Shown: positions 1 to 11,990, numbered from the stretch's first letter. The stretch is DNA of 64,000 bases from Pleurodeles waltl (GCF_031143425.1 NC_090445.1:815254317-815318316); one strand, 5' to 3'. The notes: a model not told the origin generated them from the letters alone. Numbers and translations are program-made.

Positions 1-226
1 CAAGCTGTAAACATTTCAATCCATATGTCCAAGTATATATACATTGGTGTGACCTGTAGTGGGCAGCAGTACACATAGCAGGAACCAGAGTGGGGCGCAG
101 GGATCTGAAAATAAAGATGGCAAAGGGTAAAGTCAGTGGCCAGAGACATAGGGTAAGAGGCTGTCTTGTACAATGTTCAACAGTTAACTCAAATGTAATA
201 TGAACGTAAAATGTCTTACCTGTGTG

Positions 227-1321
227 TCACTGGAAGTATTGCAGAATAATGTTGCTCCTGTTGTCAACATCTTCTTCCTCTTCCTCCTCTTCCTCAATGT
301 CCACAGGCTGCCCCGCTGCCACAAGGCCATCTCCAGGCTCATCCTCCTGCAGAAAAGGCACCTGGCGTCTCAAGGCCAGGTTGTACAACATGCAACAGGC
401 AACGATGATCTGGCGCACCTTCTTGGGTGAGTAGCACAAGGAGCCACCAGTCAGATGGAGGCACCAGAATCTGGCCTTCAGGAGGCCGAAGGTCCGTTCT
501 ATAATCCTCCTTGTACGGCCATGTGCCTCATTGTAACGTTCCTCTGCCCTTGTCCTGGCATTCCTCACTGGGGTCAGTAGCCATGAGAGGTTGGGGTAAC
601 CAGAGTCACCTGCAAATATCGAGGGATACCTGTTAGAAACACACTAACCCTTAGGGACAACCCCATACCCAGACACCTACTCATACTGTGTGTGGACCTT
701 GGCCTCACCTATTAGCCACACCCGGTGCCTCTGGAGTTGGCCCATCACATATGGGATGCTGCTATTCCTCAAGAGAAAGGCGTCATGCACAGAGCCAGGA
801 TACTTGGCATTCACATCTGCACCATCTGCACATTCATCGAGTGATAGCTTTTTCTATTCCTGAAAACTTGCTTATTTCTCCGGGGGGGGGACAAGTGCCA
901 CATGTGTGCCATCAATGGCACCTATGATGTTGGGGATATGTCCTAGGGCATAAAAGTCAGCTTTCACTGTGGCCAAATCCTCCACCTGGGGGAACATGAT
1001 GTAGCTGCACATGTGTTTCAGCAGGGCTGATAACACTCTGATCAACACGTTAGAGAACATTGGCTGAGACATCCCTGATGCCATGGCCACTGTTGTTTGG
1101 AAGGAACCACTTGCCAGGAAATGGAGCACTGACAGGACTTGAACTAGAAGGGGGATACCAGTGGGCTGACGGATAGCTGGCATCAGGTCTGGCTCAAATT
1201 GGGCACACAGATCCTGGATTGTGGCACAATCAAGTCTGTAGGTAAGGATAATGTGTCTGTCCTCCATTGTTGCAAGGTCCACAAGGGGTCTGTACACCGG
1301 AGGATGCCACCATCTCATCAT
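227..1321 (-). pseudogene. HARBI1-like Harbinger transposase, frameshifted (H1)
   Basis: Two-exon DDE transposase, the nuclease that cuts and pastes Harbinger elements. Exon 1 (1321 to 709) carries the first catalytic Asp in the motif AIDGTHVAL. A phase-1 intron of about 99 bp (708 to 610, GT...AG on the minus strand) follows. Exon 2 (609 to 227) opens with GDSGYP, which holds the second Asp, and later has IERTFGLLKARF with the catalytic Glu. The C-terminus is an acidic Glu run, and the stop is at 227-229. A run of nine G at 882-890 breaks the frame within exon 1, so this copy is probably inactive. It shares its 5' side with the Myb-like gene, which points the other way. Confidence 0.85.
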
Positions 1322-1785
1322 CAGCCTCAGCGGTTGGAGCCTATGGTAGAGAACGGTGAGCAGAGGGTCACATTCCTACATCTATTACACTAATGTTTTT
1401 TTTTTTAATTTACAGAAACAAAATGTGAATCCTAGAATCAGTTGTCATGCCAATGTCTGCTGTGATGCAGTTAGGTGCCATGCCCTGTGGCCCCTTGAAA
1501 TGGTGGATGCCTGACCTGTAAGGAGGGACAAGTGGAAATGAAGTAATTGCGCTGGCGTTGTGCACCGTCGCGGTAGGCGGTCGATGACCGCAGCGCAACT
1601 TCGCATTGGTTATCATTGGGCCCTATGGGTTCCAGGAGCCAATGGCGATGTACGCTGGTGGCGAAGGTACGCACTGCCACGGACGTGACCGCCATTTTCT
1701 ATCTCATCCCTCACTTTCTACCTGACATTCAACAGGAGAGGACCTACACTGCAAGTGCTGCTGTGACCTGTGTCTGGAAGCGACA
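1322..1785. promoter_or_regulatory. Divergent promoter region between transposase and Myb-like gene (H1)
   Basis: This 464-bp spacer separates the two outward-facing Harbinger genes. It contains an inverted CCAAT-box pair: ATTGG at 1605-1609 (and again at 1615-1619) and CCAAT at 1639-1643. The same inverted pair, with the same 34-bp spacing, lies in the matching spacer of copy H2 (26,337 and 26,371). Use as a bidirectional promoter is inferred from gene orientation and this conservation. No clear TATA box was seen. Confidence 0.5.
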
Positions 1786-3210
1786 ATGGCTCATATGTCT
1801 GGGGAAAGGGCCTCTGCCTTCACTGCGGAGGAGTTGGAGAAACTGGTGGATGGGGTCCTACCCCAGTCCACGTTACTCTACAGTCCTCCAAACAGGTGAG
1901 TACACTATGAGCATGATGGTTGGGCCATGAATGTATGGACTGTTGTGGATGTAAGTCACATGTTGAGGGGTGCTGAGGGGTCCGGGCCAGACTGCAGCAT
2001 GTAAGGTGGTCATTGTATGTGCATCAGGGGATGGGTGGGAACTGGTGGCCATGAGTCTGACGGTCTGGACTGGTGAATAATTCCTTTTTCTGCTGTCTTC
2101 TCCATCCAGGTCAGTGCCCACCAGAAAAAGGGTATTTGGCGTGCCATCGCCAAGGAGGCGCGGACCCTGGGGGTCTTTGACAGGCGGAGCACCCACTGCC
2201 GCAAGATATGGGAGGACCTGGGCCTCTGGTCAAAGAAGACGGCGGAGGCCTTGCTGGGGCTGGCCTCCCAACGAGGAAGGGGTGGCCGTCGCACCATGAT
2301 GCTCCTGATGTTCCGTATGCTGGCGGTGGCCTATCTGGAGTTGTGTGGGCACTTGAGGGCATCACAGCAGACACAAGGGGGTGAGTACAGAGTCTGAAAT
2401 CTGACTTTGCGCGTGTTAGGAGGTACCTGGGTGGGGGATTTGGGCTATGGGTGCCCCTAGGCCAGGGTGATCTTGGCAGGGTAGGCCCCTTGTTGGGCAG
2501 GCTCTGGCGCACTCCTAACCCAATAGTGTAAGTGGCCATCTACTACTGGGCAGGGTCCTGTGGGTTTCTGGTGTGCAGATGCTGGCTTTAGGCATTGTAC
2601 CCCATTGGCTGGTAACTGTCTTAAGAAATGGGTGGGCACGGCCGAGTGCATAGGGCTGCTCCCTGTGTGTTGTGTACGCCAACTGTAGTGGTGTTGCTGG
2701 CATTGGCCAAGTGTATCCTCTGTCTCTTTCCTCCCCTTTTTGTTTTGTCACCCTGTCCATGTGTGCATTAGCATCATCTGGTGGAGGAGCAGAGGCCCCG
2801 GCGATGGAGGGAGCTGCATCCAACATGGGCCTGGAGGCCGAATACACCGAGGGTGAGGGCACCAGTGGGACGGAGGGCGAGGGAAACACCACAACGGAGA
2901 CAGGAGGGGAGACCACAGACAGCGACTCCTCCTCCGATGGAAGCTCCCTGGCGGTGGCGGACACCTCTGTGCCCACCCCAAAAACAGGTACAGCCGCCAC
3001 CCCCTACCAGCACCGCCTTCCCATCAGCCCCTCAGCGTTTTTCCCATGCCTGCTCACCCAGGAGGGTGGGCATCTCCTTCGCCCCAGGCACCTCAGGCCC
3101 TGCCCCAGTCAGCCCTGCTGCCCTCAGTGAGGAGCCTATTGACTCCTGAGATCATTCTCTGTTGGGCAGTCAACCATACTGAATGCCATCCAGGGTGTTG
3201 AGAGGCATTT

Positions 3211-3383
3211 TGTGGTGTTGCCGCGTCCTCGCGACTCCCGTCTTATGTCCTGAGCTCGTGAGAATGAGCTTGAGACACTGGGAATCGAGAAGACGGTTGA
3301 AGGCGGTAGCTGCGACATCGCAGCAGTCTACGTTTTAATAAAAAGTCTTGCCTTTCTCCTCACTTGTAGTCTTGCTTACTTCA
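3211..3383 (+). repeat. 5' LTR of gypsy element I
   Basis: 173 bp, starting tgtggtgttgcc and ending cttacttca. It contains an AATAAA-type signal (ttttaataaaaag) about 45 bp before its end, fitting a short LTR with little U5. A primer-binding site is expected just downstream; ttggcgacgag at about 3,391 is only a weak candidate. Confidence 0.9.
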
Positions 3384-3807
3384 AGTATTTTTGGCGACGA
3401 GTAGACCGCTGCATCGGACCCATTTTCCTTGTCGAAACCAAGCAGGAAGTACAGCTAATATTGGTAACGTCAATCTAAGCTCATGATTGGTTACCTATTT
3501 TTGTTTTCAAGAAGAAGCTGAAGCAGTTACTTTGGATTCTTTTGTCCAACACTGCCATCTCATGGAACTAAGAGGTACTGCACCTTGATTTTAAGAGGAA
3601 AAAAAATTTTGTCAGCTTATTTTAACTTCTTAGCAGCTTTCCATCAGCGCTTTTTGTTTGTGATCTGCTTTGGCTTTTATATTAATACAGACGTAAAAGT
3701 AAAGAAGGTTAAGTAAAAATTGTTGCTGGGTTTCATCAGCCTTCATTTTTTTCTGCGTCACACACTCTGTGATATTACTTTCCTTCTGCACTTGAACTGC
3801 TTTAAGA

Positions 3808-6800
3808 ATGCAGTCTGTGAATCCACCTCCATTTATTTTGGAAACACCGGGTAACCCTCCAATTTCATGGAAAAATTGGTTAGATGCATTTGAAATGCAC
3901 ATAGGAGCAATTGGTGCCGCACGCTTCCGTCCTGAAAGGAAAAAAAAATATTTTACTGCATTCCCTAGGATTTGAAGGGAGATCCGTTTTTAAATATCTT
4001 CCTGCCTTGGTATTGGAAGAAGGAGAAGAGATTGATGAGTATGCCGAAACAGTAAAAAAATTGGAACTGAGGTTTGACATACAACCCAGTTTAGTCGTTA
4101 TTAGACACAAGTTTTTCAAAAGAGAACAAAATCCTGGTGAAGACATGGATACCTTTGTGTCAGCACTGAGAAAACTTGCAGCTGATTGTCAATTTCAGGC
4201 GTTTAGTGACCAGCTGGTCAGGGACCAATTTATTGCTAAATGCACAGACAAGACTATCCAACAAAAACTTCTTTCCTTGAGCAATCCGTCACTGGATGAG
4301 ACATTACGACTGGCAAAGAGCATTGAGACGTCTAAATTGTCTGTGAAGGAACTGGAATCCAGAACAACAGAAAATATAGGATTGGTGAATTCTCAAGATG
4401 GCAAAATGTTAAAATCAACTAAGACTTTTTCCAAACCATTTTTTAAGCAAAGCAACATTTGTTTTCGGTGTGGTAATCTGAACCATATTAAGAGTGGCAG
4501 AGGATGTCCTGCTAAGAATGCCACATGCAGGAAGTGCAACAAAGTGGGGCACTTTGCCAAAGTGTGTCAGAGTGGCACAATGAGTGTTGGTTATCAACAG
4601 GGTTCAGGGAAGCTTCCAAATGGTTCAGTGGTAGCATATGTTACAGAAGTAGATGATAGTGATGTAGATAGAATCCAAGAAGAGTTCAGGGACATGGTGA
4701 TGATTGTTAAAGAGCATCAGATAGTGACTGGAGATCCTACTAGGTGTGTGGATCCTTACATTGAAATTGGTGTTGGTTACAAAGTGATCAAACTTTTGGT
4801 GGATTCTGGGGCTGGGATCACAATGATTACTCAAGAACTGTGCAAGGAGGTTTGGGGAGAGAGAATTCTCTGTGCACCTGACAGAGCACCTGTCTCCTAT
4901 GAAGGGATAAAGATTGAATTGGCTGGTTATTTCGAAGATGTACTTGAATTTAAGGTTAGGAGAATTTTTGGCAAGGTTTATGTGGCGATAAAGGGACTAA
5001 ACATATTGGGTTGGTTCCATCAAGGTTTGTTCCAAATGGTTTTGAGGCCAGGCACTAAGGAACAGGTATCTGTTGTAGAATCAGGTGATTATGCAGCCAA
5101 TCTGATAAAGGATTTTCCTTTGGTATTTTCGGAAAAGTTGGGCACCATTGAAGGATTTACTCATGTGATAAAAGTAAAGGAGGGAGCCATTCCAGTGAAA
5201 CACAAATTTAGGAGTATACCATTCAGTGTAAGGGACAAATTGGAAAGGGAGTTGAAGGATTTGTGTATGAAAGGTATCATTGAACCTATAGATTCCTCTT
5301 TGTGGTTGTCTCCCTTGGTTATTGCAAGGAAGAAAAATGGTGATTTGAGAGTCTGTGTGGATCTGCTCAGTTTGAATAAACATATTTGGGTAAACTTGCA
5401 TCCTTTACCTAAAATTACGGAAATGCTGGCCACTATCGGTGAATCAAGGTGATTTTCCAAGTTGGATATAGCTGCGGCATACCATCAGATTGTTCTAGAT
5501 CCAGCCTCAAGGCATCTTACTGCCTTTGTTTCACCTTTGGGCACATTTCAGTATTGCAGGATGCCTTTTGGGTTAGCCTCAGCAGCAGCTGTTTTTCAGC
5601 GAGTAATGTCTCAGATGTTAAAGGACATAAAAGGAGTAGCTGTATTTCAAGATCATGTTTTGATCCATGCAGCATCCAAAGAGGAACATGATCACATTGT
5701 GAGGAAAGTGTTAGGAATCATGCAGGAAAAAGGAGTGGTTCTCAAAAGTGAGAAATGCCAATTTTTGCGTTATAGAGTTGAATATTTAGGACATGTTGTT
5801 TCCGAACAAGGGATTGAACCCAAACCAGGGTTAGTCAAAGCGATTATGAATGCTTCTCCACCGTCAGACAAAACGGGATTGAAGTCTTTTATTGGTTTGT
5901 GCAAATTTTATTCACGGTTCATGAGTGATTACGCTGCTAAAACTAAACCTTTGACAAATTTGTTAAAGAAAAATGTTGTTTTTGTTTGGAGTAAGGATTG
6001 TCAGGAAGGGTTTGAGTAGATCAAGTCGCAACTAGTTGGGCCTAAAATTTTGAAACCTTTTGATCCAGACGTGCAGTGTATTACAACTGTTGATGCAAGC
6101 AGTTTCGGTGTGGGTGCTGTGTTGACTCAGGCGAAAGAAGGTACGGAAAAAACTTTGGGATATGCATCAAGAGTTTTGAGAGGATCTGAATTAAACTTTT
6201 CTGTTATTGAAAAAGAATTGTTGGCATGTTGGTGGGCTATAAGGAAGTTTAATCCATATGTCTGGGGAAACAAGTTTGTGTTGTGCACAGATCATAGTCC
6301 TCTTATTCCTATTTTGACTGGAGACAAAATCAGAGAATCAACACCTCTCATTTCTAGATTAGTCACAAAATTATTACAATATGATTTTGAAGTCCGTTAT
6401 GTTCCAGGTACAAGAATGTTAGAGCAGATTTTCTATCTAGATTTCCACTGGTTGAGGATGCGGGTGTTGGTGAGGATGAAGATGAATATGATGTTGATAA
6501 CTGTTTTATATCAGCTGTTGATCTGGAAGATATGTGTGCGATAAGTGAATGTGAGTGGAAGAGGGAATTGACGAAAGACTTGGTATTGGCTCAGATTGTA
6601 AAATTTATAAAAGAAGGGTGGCCCAGAGAAAGAAATGTGCCTATTCAATTCCAAACTTTTGTCAAGGTGTCAGGTGAAATGTCAGTTGAACATGACATTC
6701 TGATGAGGGGTGAAAGATTTGTTCCGCAGGAGAGCCTGAGGAAAAGAATAGTTGCTGCTGCGCATGAGGGACACTTAGGCAGGACACTTACTAAGCGCAG

Positions 6801-7873
6801 ATTACTTGAAACGTTTTGATGGCCTGGAATGGACCAATGTGTTGATGTCTGTGTGGATGAATGTGTGATTTGCAACAGTTGTGAAAAGGGGTTCAAGGTG
6901 AGGACTCCACTGTTACAACCTATTGAACAACCCGCTATGCCTTGGGAAAAGCTGGGAATTGATCTTATTGGTCCTTTCTATGCTTTGCCAAGTCCATGTA
7001 GATTTGCTGTAGTCTTAATTGATTACTATTCTAAGTGGCCTGAAATCAAATTTATAAGTGAGCCTTCATCAAAAAATCTAATTGAGTTTTTGAGAGATGT
7101 ATTTCTACGGGAGGGGTTCCCTTCGGCCATTGTTTCTGACAATGGTGTGCAATTTGTTAGTCAGGAATTTAAAGAATTTTTACTAGAAGGTGATGTCAAA
7201 CACATAAAGAGTTCACTATATCATCCTCAAACCAATGGCCTTGTAGAGCGCATGAATCGAGTTCTGGGGAATTGTGTACAATGGGCTATTGCTAACAAGT
7301 CAAATGTTCAAATTTCTGTACGGACTATGCTTTGGTTTTATCGCACAACCCCCCATTCTTCTACAGGTGTTTCTCCGTTTCAACTGTTGCGTGGAAGGAA
7401 GCCATCTTCAAGGATCTGTCCTGGTTGGATGTCTAAGTGGGTGAAACGAAGTGATTTGAGTGTAATTGATGATGCTGTCAGAAATAATGTCCGGAGGGCA
7501 CAAATGAGGCAGAAGGAATATTTTGATTCATCAAAGAGGGTCTACCCCTATCAATTTGAAGTAGGGGACAAGATTAGAATCAAGCTTCCTGTTCACAGGA
7601 AGAAAGGAGAAGAGATTTTCAGAACCCATGATAATTGACAAAGTATGTTGTAATGCTGTTAGGGTTCATTTGCGAAATTAGTGGAATGCTGACAGGGTGG
7701 TTAAAGTCAAGGAAATTCCTAACAAAATATGTAAGTCTGATCATTCTATGGAATGTCTGAACAAACCATCCCACAGTGAACCGGTTACTGATGAAACGAA
7801 TCCAACAGATGTTGATAAAGTTGTTTTTGAACGTTATGCACGCAGAAGTGGCAGACAAAGGGTGAAACCTTAG
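3808..7873 (+). pseudogene. gypsy I gag-pol polyprotein, multiply disrupted
   Basis: A gag-pol fusion of the Ty3/gypsy type. Gag starts at the ATG at 3808; a frameshift lies in the A-run at about 3,941-3,949. Two CCHC zinc knuckles follow (CFRCGNLNHIKSGRGC and CRKCNKVGHFAKVC), then a protease (LLVDSGAG), RT, RNase H (TVDASSFGVGAV) and integrase (GIDLIGPF, SDNGVQF, LVERMNR, the D,D,E residues). In-frame stops are at 5450-5452, 6017-6019 and 6817-6819, with frameshifts near 6,420 and 7,620. The RT active site reads FQDH instead of a DD pair: the second Asp codon is CAT at 5654-5656. No env-like frame follows. This copy cannot make active enzyme. Confidence 0.9.
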
Positions 7874-8058
7874 AGATACCGTTAATTCTGTGACATGTTT
7901 TTGAGTTATGATTTTGTGTTTCATCTTTCTTGATGCTTTGTATCTTTAATTTTATTTTTATTTCTTTTGTTGTTATTGTTTCTTTTGTAGACTGCTATCT
8001 TGATGAGTAATGGTAATGGAAAAATTGTTATACGCTCATTTGTAAGGGAAAAGGATAA

Positions 8059-8231
8059 TGTGGTGTTTCCGTGTCCTCGCGACTCCCGCCTTACGTCCCA
8101 AGCTCGTGAGAGTGAGCTCGAGACACTGGGAGTCGGGAGGACGGTTGAAGGTGGTAGCTGCGACATCGCAGCGGTCTACGTTTTAATAAAAAGTCTTAAC
8201 TTTCTCCTCACTTGTAGTCTTGCTTACTACA
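8059..8231 (+). repeat. 3' LTR of gypsy element I
   Basis: Same length as the 5' LTR (173 bp) and about 90% identical by eye. It is preceded by a purine-rich tract (aagggaaaaggataa, ending 8,058) that fits the polypurine primer for plus-strand synthesis. The TSD copy cattt follows at 8,232-8,236. Confidence 0.9.
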
Positions 8232-8582
8232 CATTTGCAACAAACAAATGCATACCTGGAGGGCATTCACTCTGGCGTGGCGGCCCAACAGAGAGCATTT
8301 CAAGCTCTGGCTTCAGCACTGATTGCAGCCCTTGTTCCTGTGTCTGGCCTCCTCCCTCCAACTTCCTCTACCCAGACCCAATCTCCTCAACCCCGGCCTA
8401 TCCCAAGCACACCTTCAGACCTGCATTCACCCAAATCAACACACAAAAGAGTCTCAGGCAAACACAAACACCACACTTCATCTCACAGGCACTCACACAA
8501 CACCATACCCATGAAAACACATCAACATCCAGTGCCTCCACTGTGTCCCCCTCCTCCTTCTCGTCCACCTCCCTCCCAGTAG

Positions 8583-9944
8583 CGTCTACACTCACACCTG
8601 CATGAGCTACATCTTCATCCACTACCTCCATCACCAGCACGCCCATCACAACACACCCCTCACGGGTAGTCACCACCTCCACAACCATGCTCACATCCCC
8701 TGTGTCCTCTCCCTGTGTGTCTGTGACCCCTCCTCCCAAAGTACACAAATGCAAGCACCCACCCGCCCAACAGTCATCCACCTCACAACAGCATCCAACC
8801 CATGCACCTTCACCCAAACTCGGCAAACAGACACCTCCTACAACCACTCCCTCTTCCTCCACTCCTAAACCCTCTCCATCTTCCTATCCCAGTCTGTCTA
8901 AAAAACTTTACCTGGCAAACATTGACCTGTTCCCTACCCCTCCCCCCAGTCCTTCCCCTTGGGCCAGGGTGTCCAGATCACAGGCCAGCACCTAAGCCAC
9001 CAAGTCGGCTTCTGCAGTGGTACCTGCAACTCCCAGAGGATCAAAGGAGGCACCGGTCAGGCCAGGCAATGTGCCACGGACCCCTGCAAAGGACCAAACC
9101 ATTCTGCCACCTGCCAAGGTGAAGAAGGGGCCAGCATGCAGCAAGGCCAAGGAGCACGACCTACCCAGCAAGGCCTCCTCCAAAACTCCAGCTGCCAGAG
9201 CCAATGTCCCAGCAGCATCTGCCAAGGTGAGGAATGGTCAGAAATGCCAAGGCAAGGCACTTCAGGCCTCGGAGGCCGCTGGTGAGGGCCTGGTGCCCAC
9301 CATCAGAACTGACAGCCCCGCCACCTGTACCGCGGGCAGCACCGCCGCAAGCACCGCCACCTGCACCGCCACCTGCACCACTACCTGCCCGCCGCTGCCA
9401 CCACTACTGTCAGCAGCAGCATCCCCAGTGGGCAGCCATCCGAGGCTGCAGGAGACGGGCTGGTGCCTTCCTCCACCACTGGCAGCACTAGCACCTGCAC
9501 CACTGACAGCACCGCCAGCATCCCTGCTGCAAGCACCGCCGCAATCACTGCCACCTGCACCGCTGACAGTAGGACCACTACCAGCAGCAGCCCCAGTGTG
9601 CGTCCATCCGAGGCTGCAGGAGATGGCCTGGAGCTTCCCACCACCACTAGAAGCACCCCAACCAGCACCGGCACTATCACCTGTTTGCAGCCTTACTCGC
9701 CGCAGGATGGAGTCTGGCCCTGCCTCCATGGAGTATCATGCTACCTCGTCCATGCAAATCTCTTGCCTCAGACACCCAGGTGAGGGAATGTGAACTGCCA
9801 CACCCTAAGTGCTGCATCACTGGGCACAAGGTCCCCTCCAGAACCAGTGGAGAATTGCAGCCACTCTCCCTATCCTTGGCAGGATGAAGCACACTGGGCA
9901 CAAGGCCCCCTCCAGAACCAGTGGAAGAAGGCATCCACTTGAGA
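8583..9944. other. C-rich, low-complexity 3' region of H1
   Basis: Long open frames here (for example 9017-9793) encode only Pro/Ala/Ser/Thr/Lys-rich low-complexity sequence. From about 9,300 the DNA is a degenerate run of CACC/GCCACC/AGCACC triplet-like units, and a unit containing catccgaggctgcaggaga recurs at about 9,437 and 9,604. It may be the untranslated tail of the Myb-like gene. No recognisable domain was found, so no gene is called. Confidence 0.5.
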
Positions 9945-10205
9945 GACTTGACAGACTGTGGCTTTGCACTCCCCAGGACCAAGCAGTGGGCAAAGCACCC
10001 ACTAGAGAAACTGTGGCTTTGCACTCCCCAGGACCAAGCAGTGGGCAAAGCACCCACTTGAGAGACTGTGGCCTTGCACTCCCCAGGACCAAGCAGTGGG
10101 CAAAGCAACCACTTGAGAGACCGTGACCTTGCACTCCCCAGGGCCAAGCAGTGGGCAAACCACCCACTAGAGAGACTGTGGCTTTGCACTCCCCAGGACA
10201 TAGCT
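9945..10205 (+). repeat. 55-bp minisatellite, about five copies
   Basis: Tandem units with the core ctttgcactccccagg recur every 55 bp (9,961; 10,016; 10,071; 10,126; 10,181). Each contains ccaagcagtgggcaaag. Units differ at a few sites, so the array is moderately old. A related pair of gggcacaagg units sits just upstream at about 9,828 and 9,895. Confidence 0.9.
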
Positions 10206-10849
10206 GTGGGAATGGAGCCCCCTCGAGGAGCAGTGGCGTAGTACAATCTTCCGGCTGAGGTGCCCCCCCTTCCCTGTCCCCCTGAGGTGCCTGTGTGTTT
10301 TCGACCTGATGCCCCTGCAGTGTTCTCTCCATATGGAGGCAGGAGTCAAGTGTGGGCTTGGCCCATGATTTTTTGGCCAGTGGGCCACGGACATTTGCAA
10401 AGGACAGTGTTCGGCCTTCTGTACATATTGTAAATATTTGTATATAGTGTTTTTCTATTCATTACGTATATCTGCATATTTCAAAACTCTATTCCTTTTT
10501 TCCTTGCGTTCTCCTGGGGATAACGGGGTATAAATGTACTGTTGTTGCATGTGTTTGTGTGTATGGTGTTGTGAGTGAGGGTGGGGGTGGGGGTGTTGCG
10601 TGTTGTGTGTGTGTGTCACTCTCTTTTTCCTCCCCCCGTCCCCTGTGTGCTACGTGCAGTACTCACCGTGGTTGTCGCCGCCGCCTTAGATATTCCTTGT
10701 GTATGAGGAGGTAGACCAGCATGGGGAGGACCTGCAGCTCAGGCTCCATGGCGTCCTGGTTCTTCATTGAGTATCGAGAGGTGAGTGGTTTCCCTTCTGT
10801 GTTCTGTTTCTGCCATGCTTTTGATAGCGGTGGTACCGCCCCTGAAAAG

Positions 10850-11076
10850 CTGGCAGATTGGCGGGTTGTGACGTGGTGGGCGGTACATTGTCCTCTGCCT
10901 GTCTGTTGGCGGTTACTGCTGCGGTGTTTGTTGCTACCACCGTGGCAGTCGGAGTGTTAAAGTGGCTGTCTGTATTGGCGGTTCCCGGCGTGGTCGTGAT
11001 CCCATTTTTTTACCGCCGGCCTGTTGGCGGTATTACTGCCGCTTTAACACCGGCCGCCAGGGTTGTAATGCGGGCC
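10850..11076. repeat. Right terminal region of H1 with GC-rich inverted motifs
   Basis: The last ~225 bp are dense in ggcggt/accgcc motifs that can fold locally (for example accgcc...ggcggt around 11,020). The end aaccctggcgg-type sequence, read on the minus strand, stops at 11,076 and is followed by tta (11,077-11,079). The left terminus is outside the window, so the terminal inverted repeat cannot be confirmed. Confidence 0.5.
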
Positions 11077-11097
11077 TTAGTGTAATCATGGGACAGG

Positions 11098-11990
11098 CTA
11101 TATATATTGCTTTTTAAGTAATTTTTTAAGTGGGGCCCAGATTTTATATTTCTTATTCTTCTCCTCATTCACGCTGACATCAAGTGTTAAGTTGTAAATC
11201 AGCAAATATTTCCATTCTAGGAAAGTCAGAGGAGAAGCACTAATCCATTTTTTACATATCTTCTTCCTGGCCAGTAGCATCATATAGAAAAGCTATTTAG
11301 TACTGTCTCTGTTTAACCTCTTCAAGCCCAACAAACATCCAAAAATAACTAACATGGGGCTTACCTGACATTTTATACATAGAATTATGTTGATTGTTTC
11401 ACCAACCTCTTTCCAAAACCGGCTGAGCTGTGGGAACTGCCAAAACATATAGAGATCATCTGCGAAATCCAAGCCACATTTTTTTGTAACTAACCAAATT
11501 ACCTTGCTTCAGCTTAGATAACTTCTCTGGTGTCCAAAAGGCTATGTAAATTGTAAGCAAATGATTTATTCTTAAACAAGCGGCTTTAACCGTAGAATAC
11601 AACAAAGTAAAAGTTACTTGCCATAATTCTCCTATCTGTGATCCTGGCAAGCAGTCTCCCCAAATTTCTTCTGGCAAAGTGAATTCTCCTTCTGCAGTTT
11701 CCATCAACGTTCAATACCATCTCACCACTTCTTTCTTCTGAAGGAAATTCTGGTGTAGTAGTTCTTCCACCCCATTTGAGCCTCCTACCTCCTCTTTAAT
11801 ACTTTTCACTCGGCTCATCATCTGAAGATATTTAAACTTAGAGCTATTGGTTGTAATGTTATATGTGCTTTTATACTGGCTTACTATATTGATCACTCTC
11901 CTTTCTCTCACCTTTCCCTCTTTCATTGTTCCCACTTTTTCCTGCCAGCAAACTCTCTCTTTAGGATGCTCTGATGTCACCTCTTGAGGG
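11098..11990 (-). pseudogene. L1-like ORF2 C-terminal fragment
   Basis: Minus-strand frames 11,711-11,980, 11,456-11,707 and 11,098-11,283, plus short frames between them, read in order like the C-terminal third of an L1-type ORF2. The recognisable part is a Trp/Cys-containing tail typical of L1 (ADDLYMFWQFPQL followed by FWKEVGE). Frameshifts separate the pieces and the RT domain is not present here. It abuts the H1 end, so H1 may have inserted into it. Assignment is by pattern only. Confidence 0.55.

Larger units (their letters stand above)
3211..8231 (+). mobile_element. Ty3/gypsy LTR retrotransposon I (nested in H1)
   Basis: A complete but decayed 5,021-bp element. It has two 173-bp LTRs (3,211-3,383 and 8,059-8,231) that start TG and end CA, and a perfect 5-bp target duplication cattt (3,206-3,210 and 8,232-8,236). 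Removing it rejoins the Myb-like coiled-coil reading frame of the Harbinger host, which supports the boundaries. The LTRs differ at about 17 positions, so the insertion is old. Domain order protease, RT, RNase H, integrase is that of Ty3/gypsy. Lineage within gypsy was not assigned. Confidence 0.92.
1786..8582 (+). pseudogene. Myb/SANT-like Harbinger accessory gene, split by gypsy insertion (H1)
   Basis: Second Harbinger gene; in this class the Myb-like protein binds the element's DNA and helps recruit the transposase. Exon 1 is 1786-1895 (starts MAHMSGERASAF, donor gtgagt). Exon 2 is 2110-2380 and holds the Myb-like helices (QKKGIWRAIAKEARTLGV, then STHCRKIWEDL). Exon 3 starts at 2772 and is Gly/Glu/Ser/Thr-rich and acidic, with a donor near 2998. 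A later exon near 3090 leads into a coiled-coil stretch that is interrupted at 3210 by the gypsy element and resumes at 8237 (QQTNAYLEGIHSG) to a stop at 8582. Exon 1 is one base out of phase with exon 2 compared with H2, and a 1-base deletion near 3140 also shifts the frame. Confidence 0.75.
1..11076. mobile_element. PIF/Harbinger-type DNA transposon copy H1
   Basis: A Harbinger-class element whose left end lies outside the window. It holds a HARBI1-like transposase gene on the minus strand and a Myb/SANT-like gene on the plus strand, diverging from a shared central region, followed by a long C-rich and repetitive 3' part. A candidate right end is at 11,076, followed by tta, the usual Harbinger target trinucleotide. 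A gypsy element (3,211-8,231) is nested inside. A second copy with the same gene order (H2) starts near 24,970. Class is seen from the genes; the exact right end is inferred. Confidence 0.8.

Noticed and set aside
3384..3420. tRNA primer-binding site after the gypsy I 5' LTR
   Set aside because: ttggcgacgag is suggestive but too short a match to assign to a tRNA without a search.
8398..9793. Long overlapping open frames on both strands in the C-rich H1 region
   Set aside because: Low-complexity CACC/GCC-type sequence keeps several frames open; composition, not coding.
9945..10205. CRISPR-like array
   Set aside because: The repeat is a contiguous 55-bp minisatellite without unique spacers, in a eukaryotic genome.
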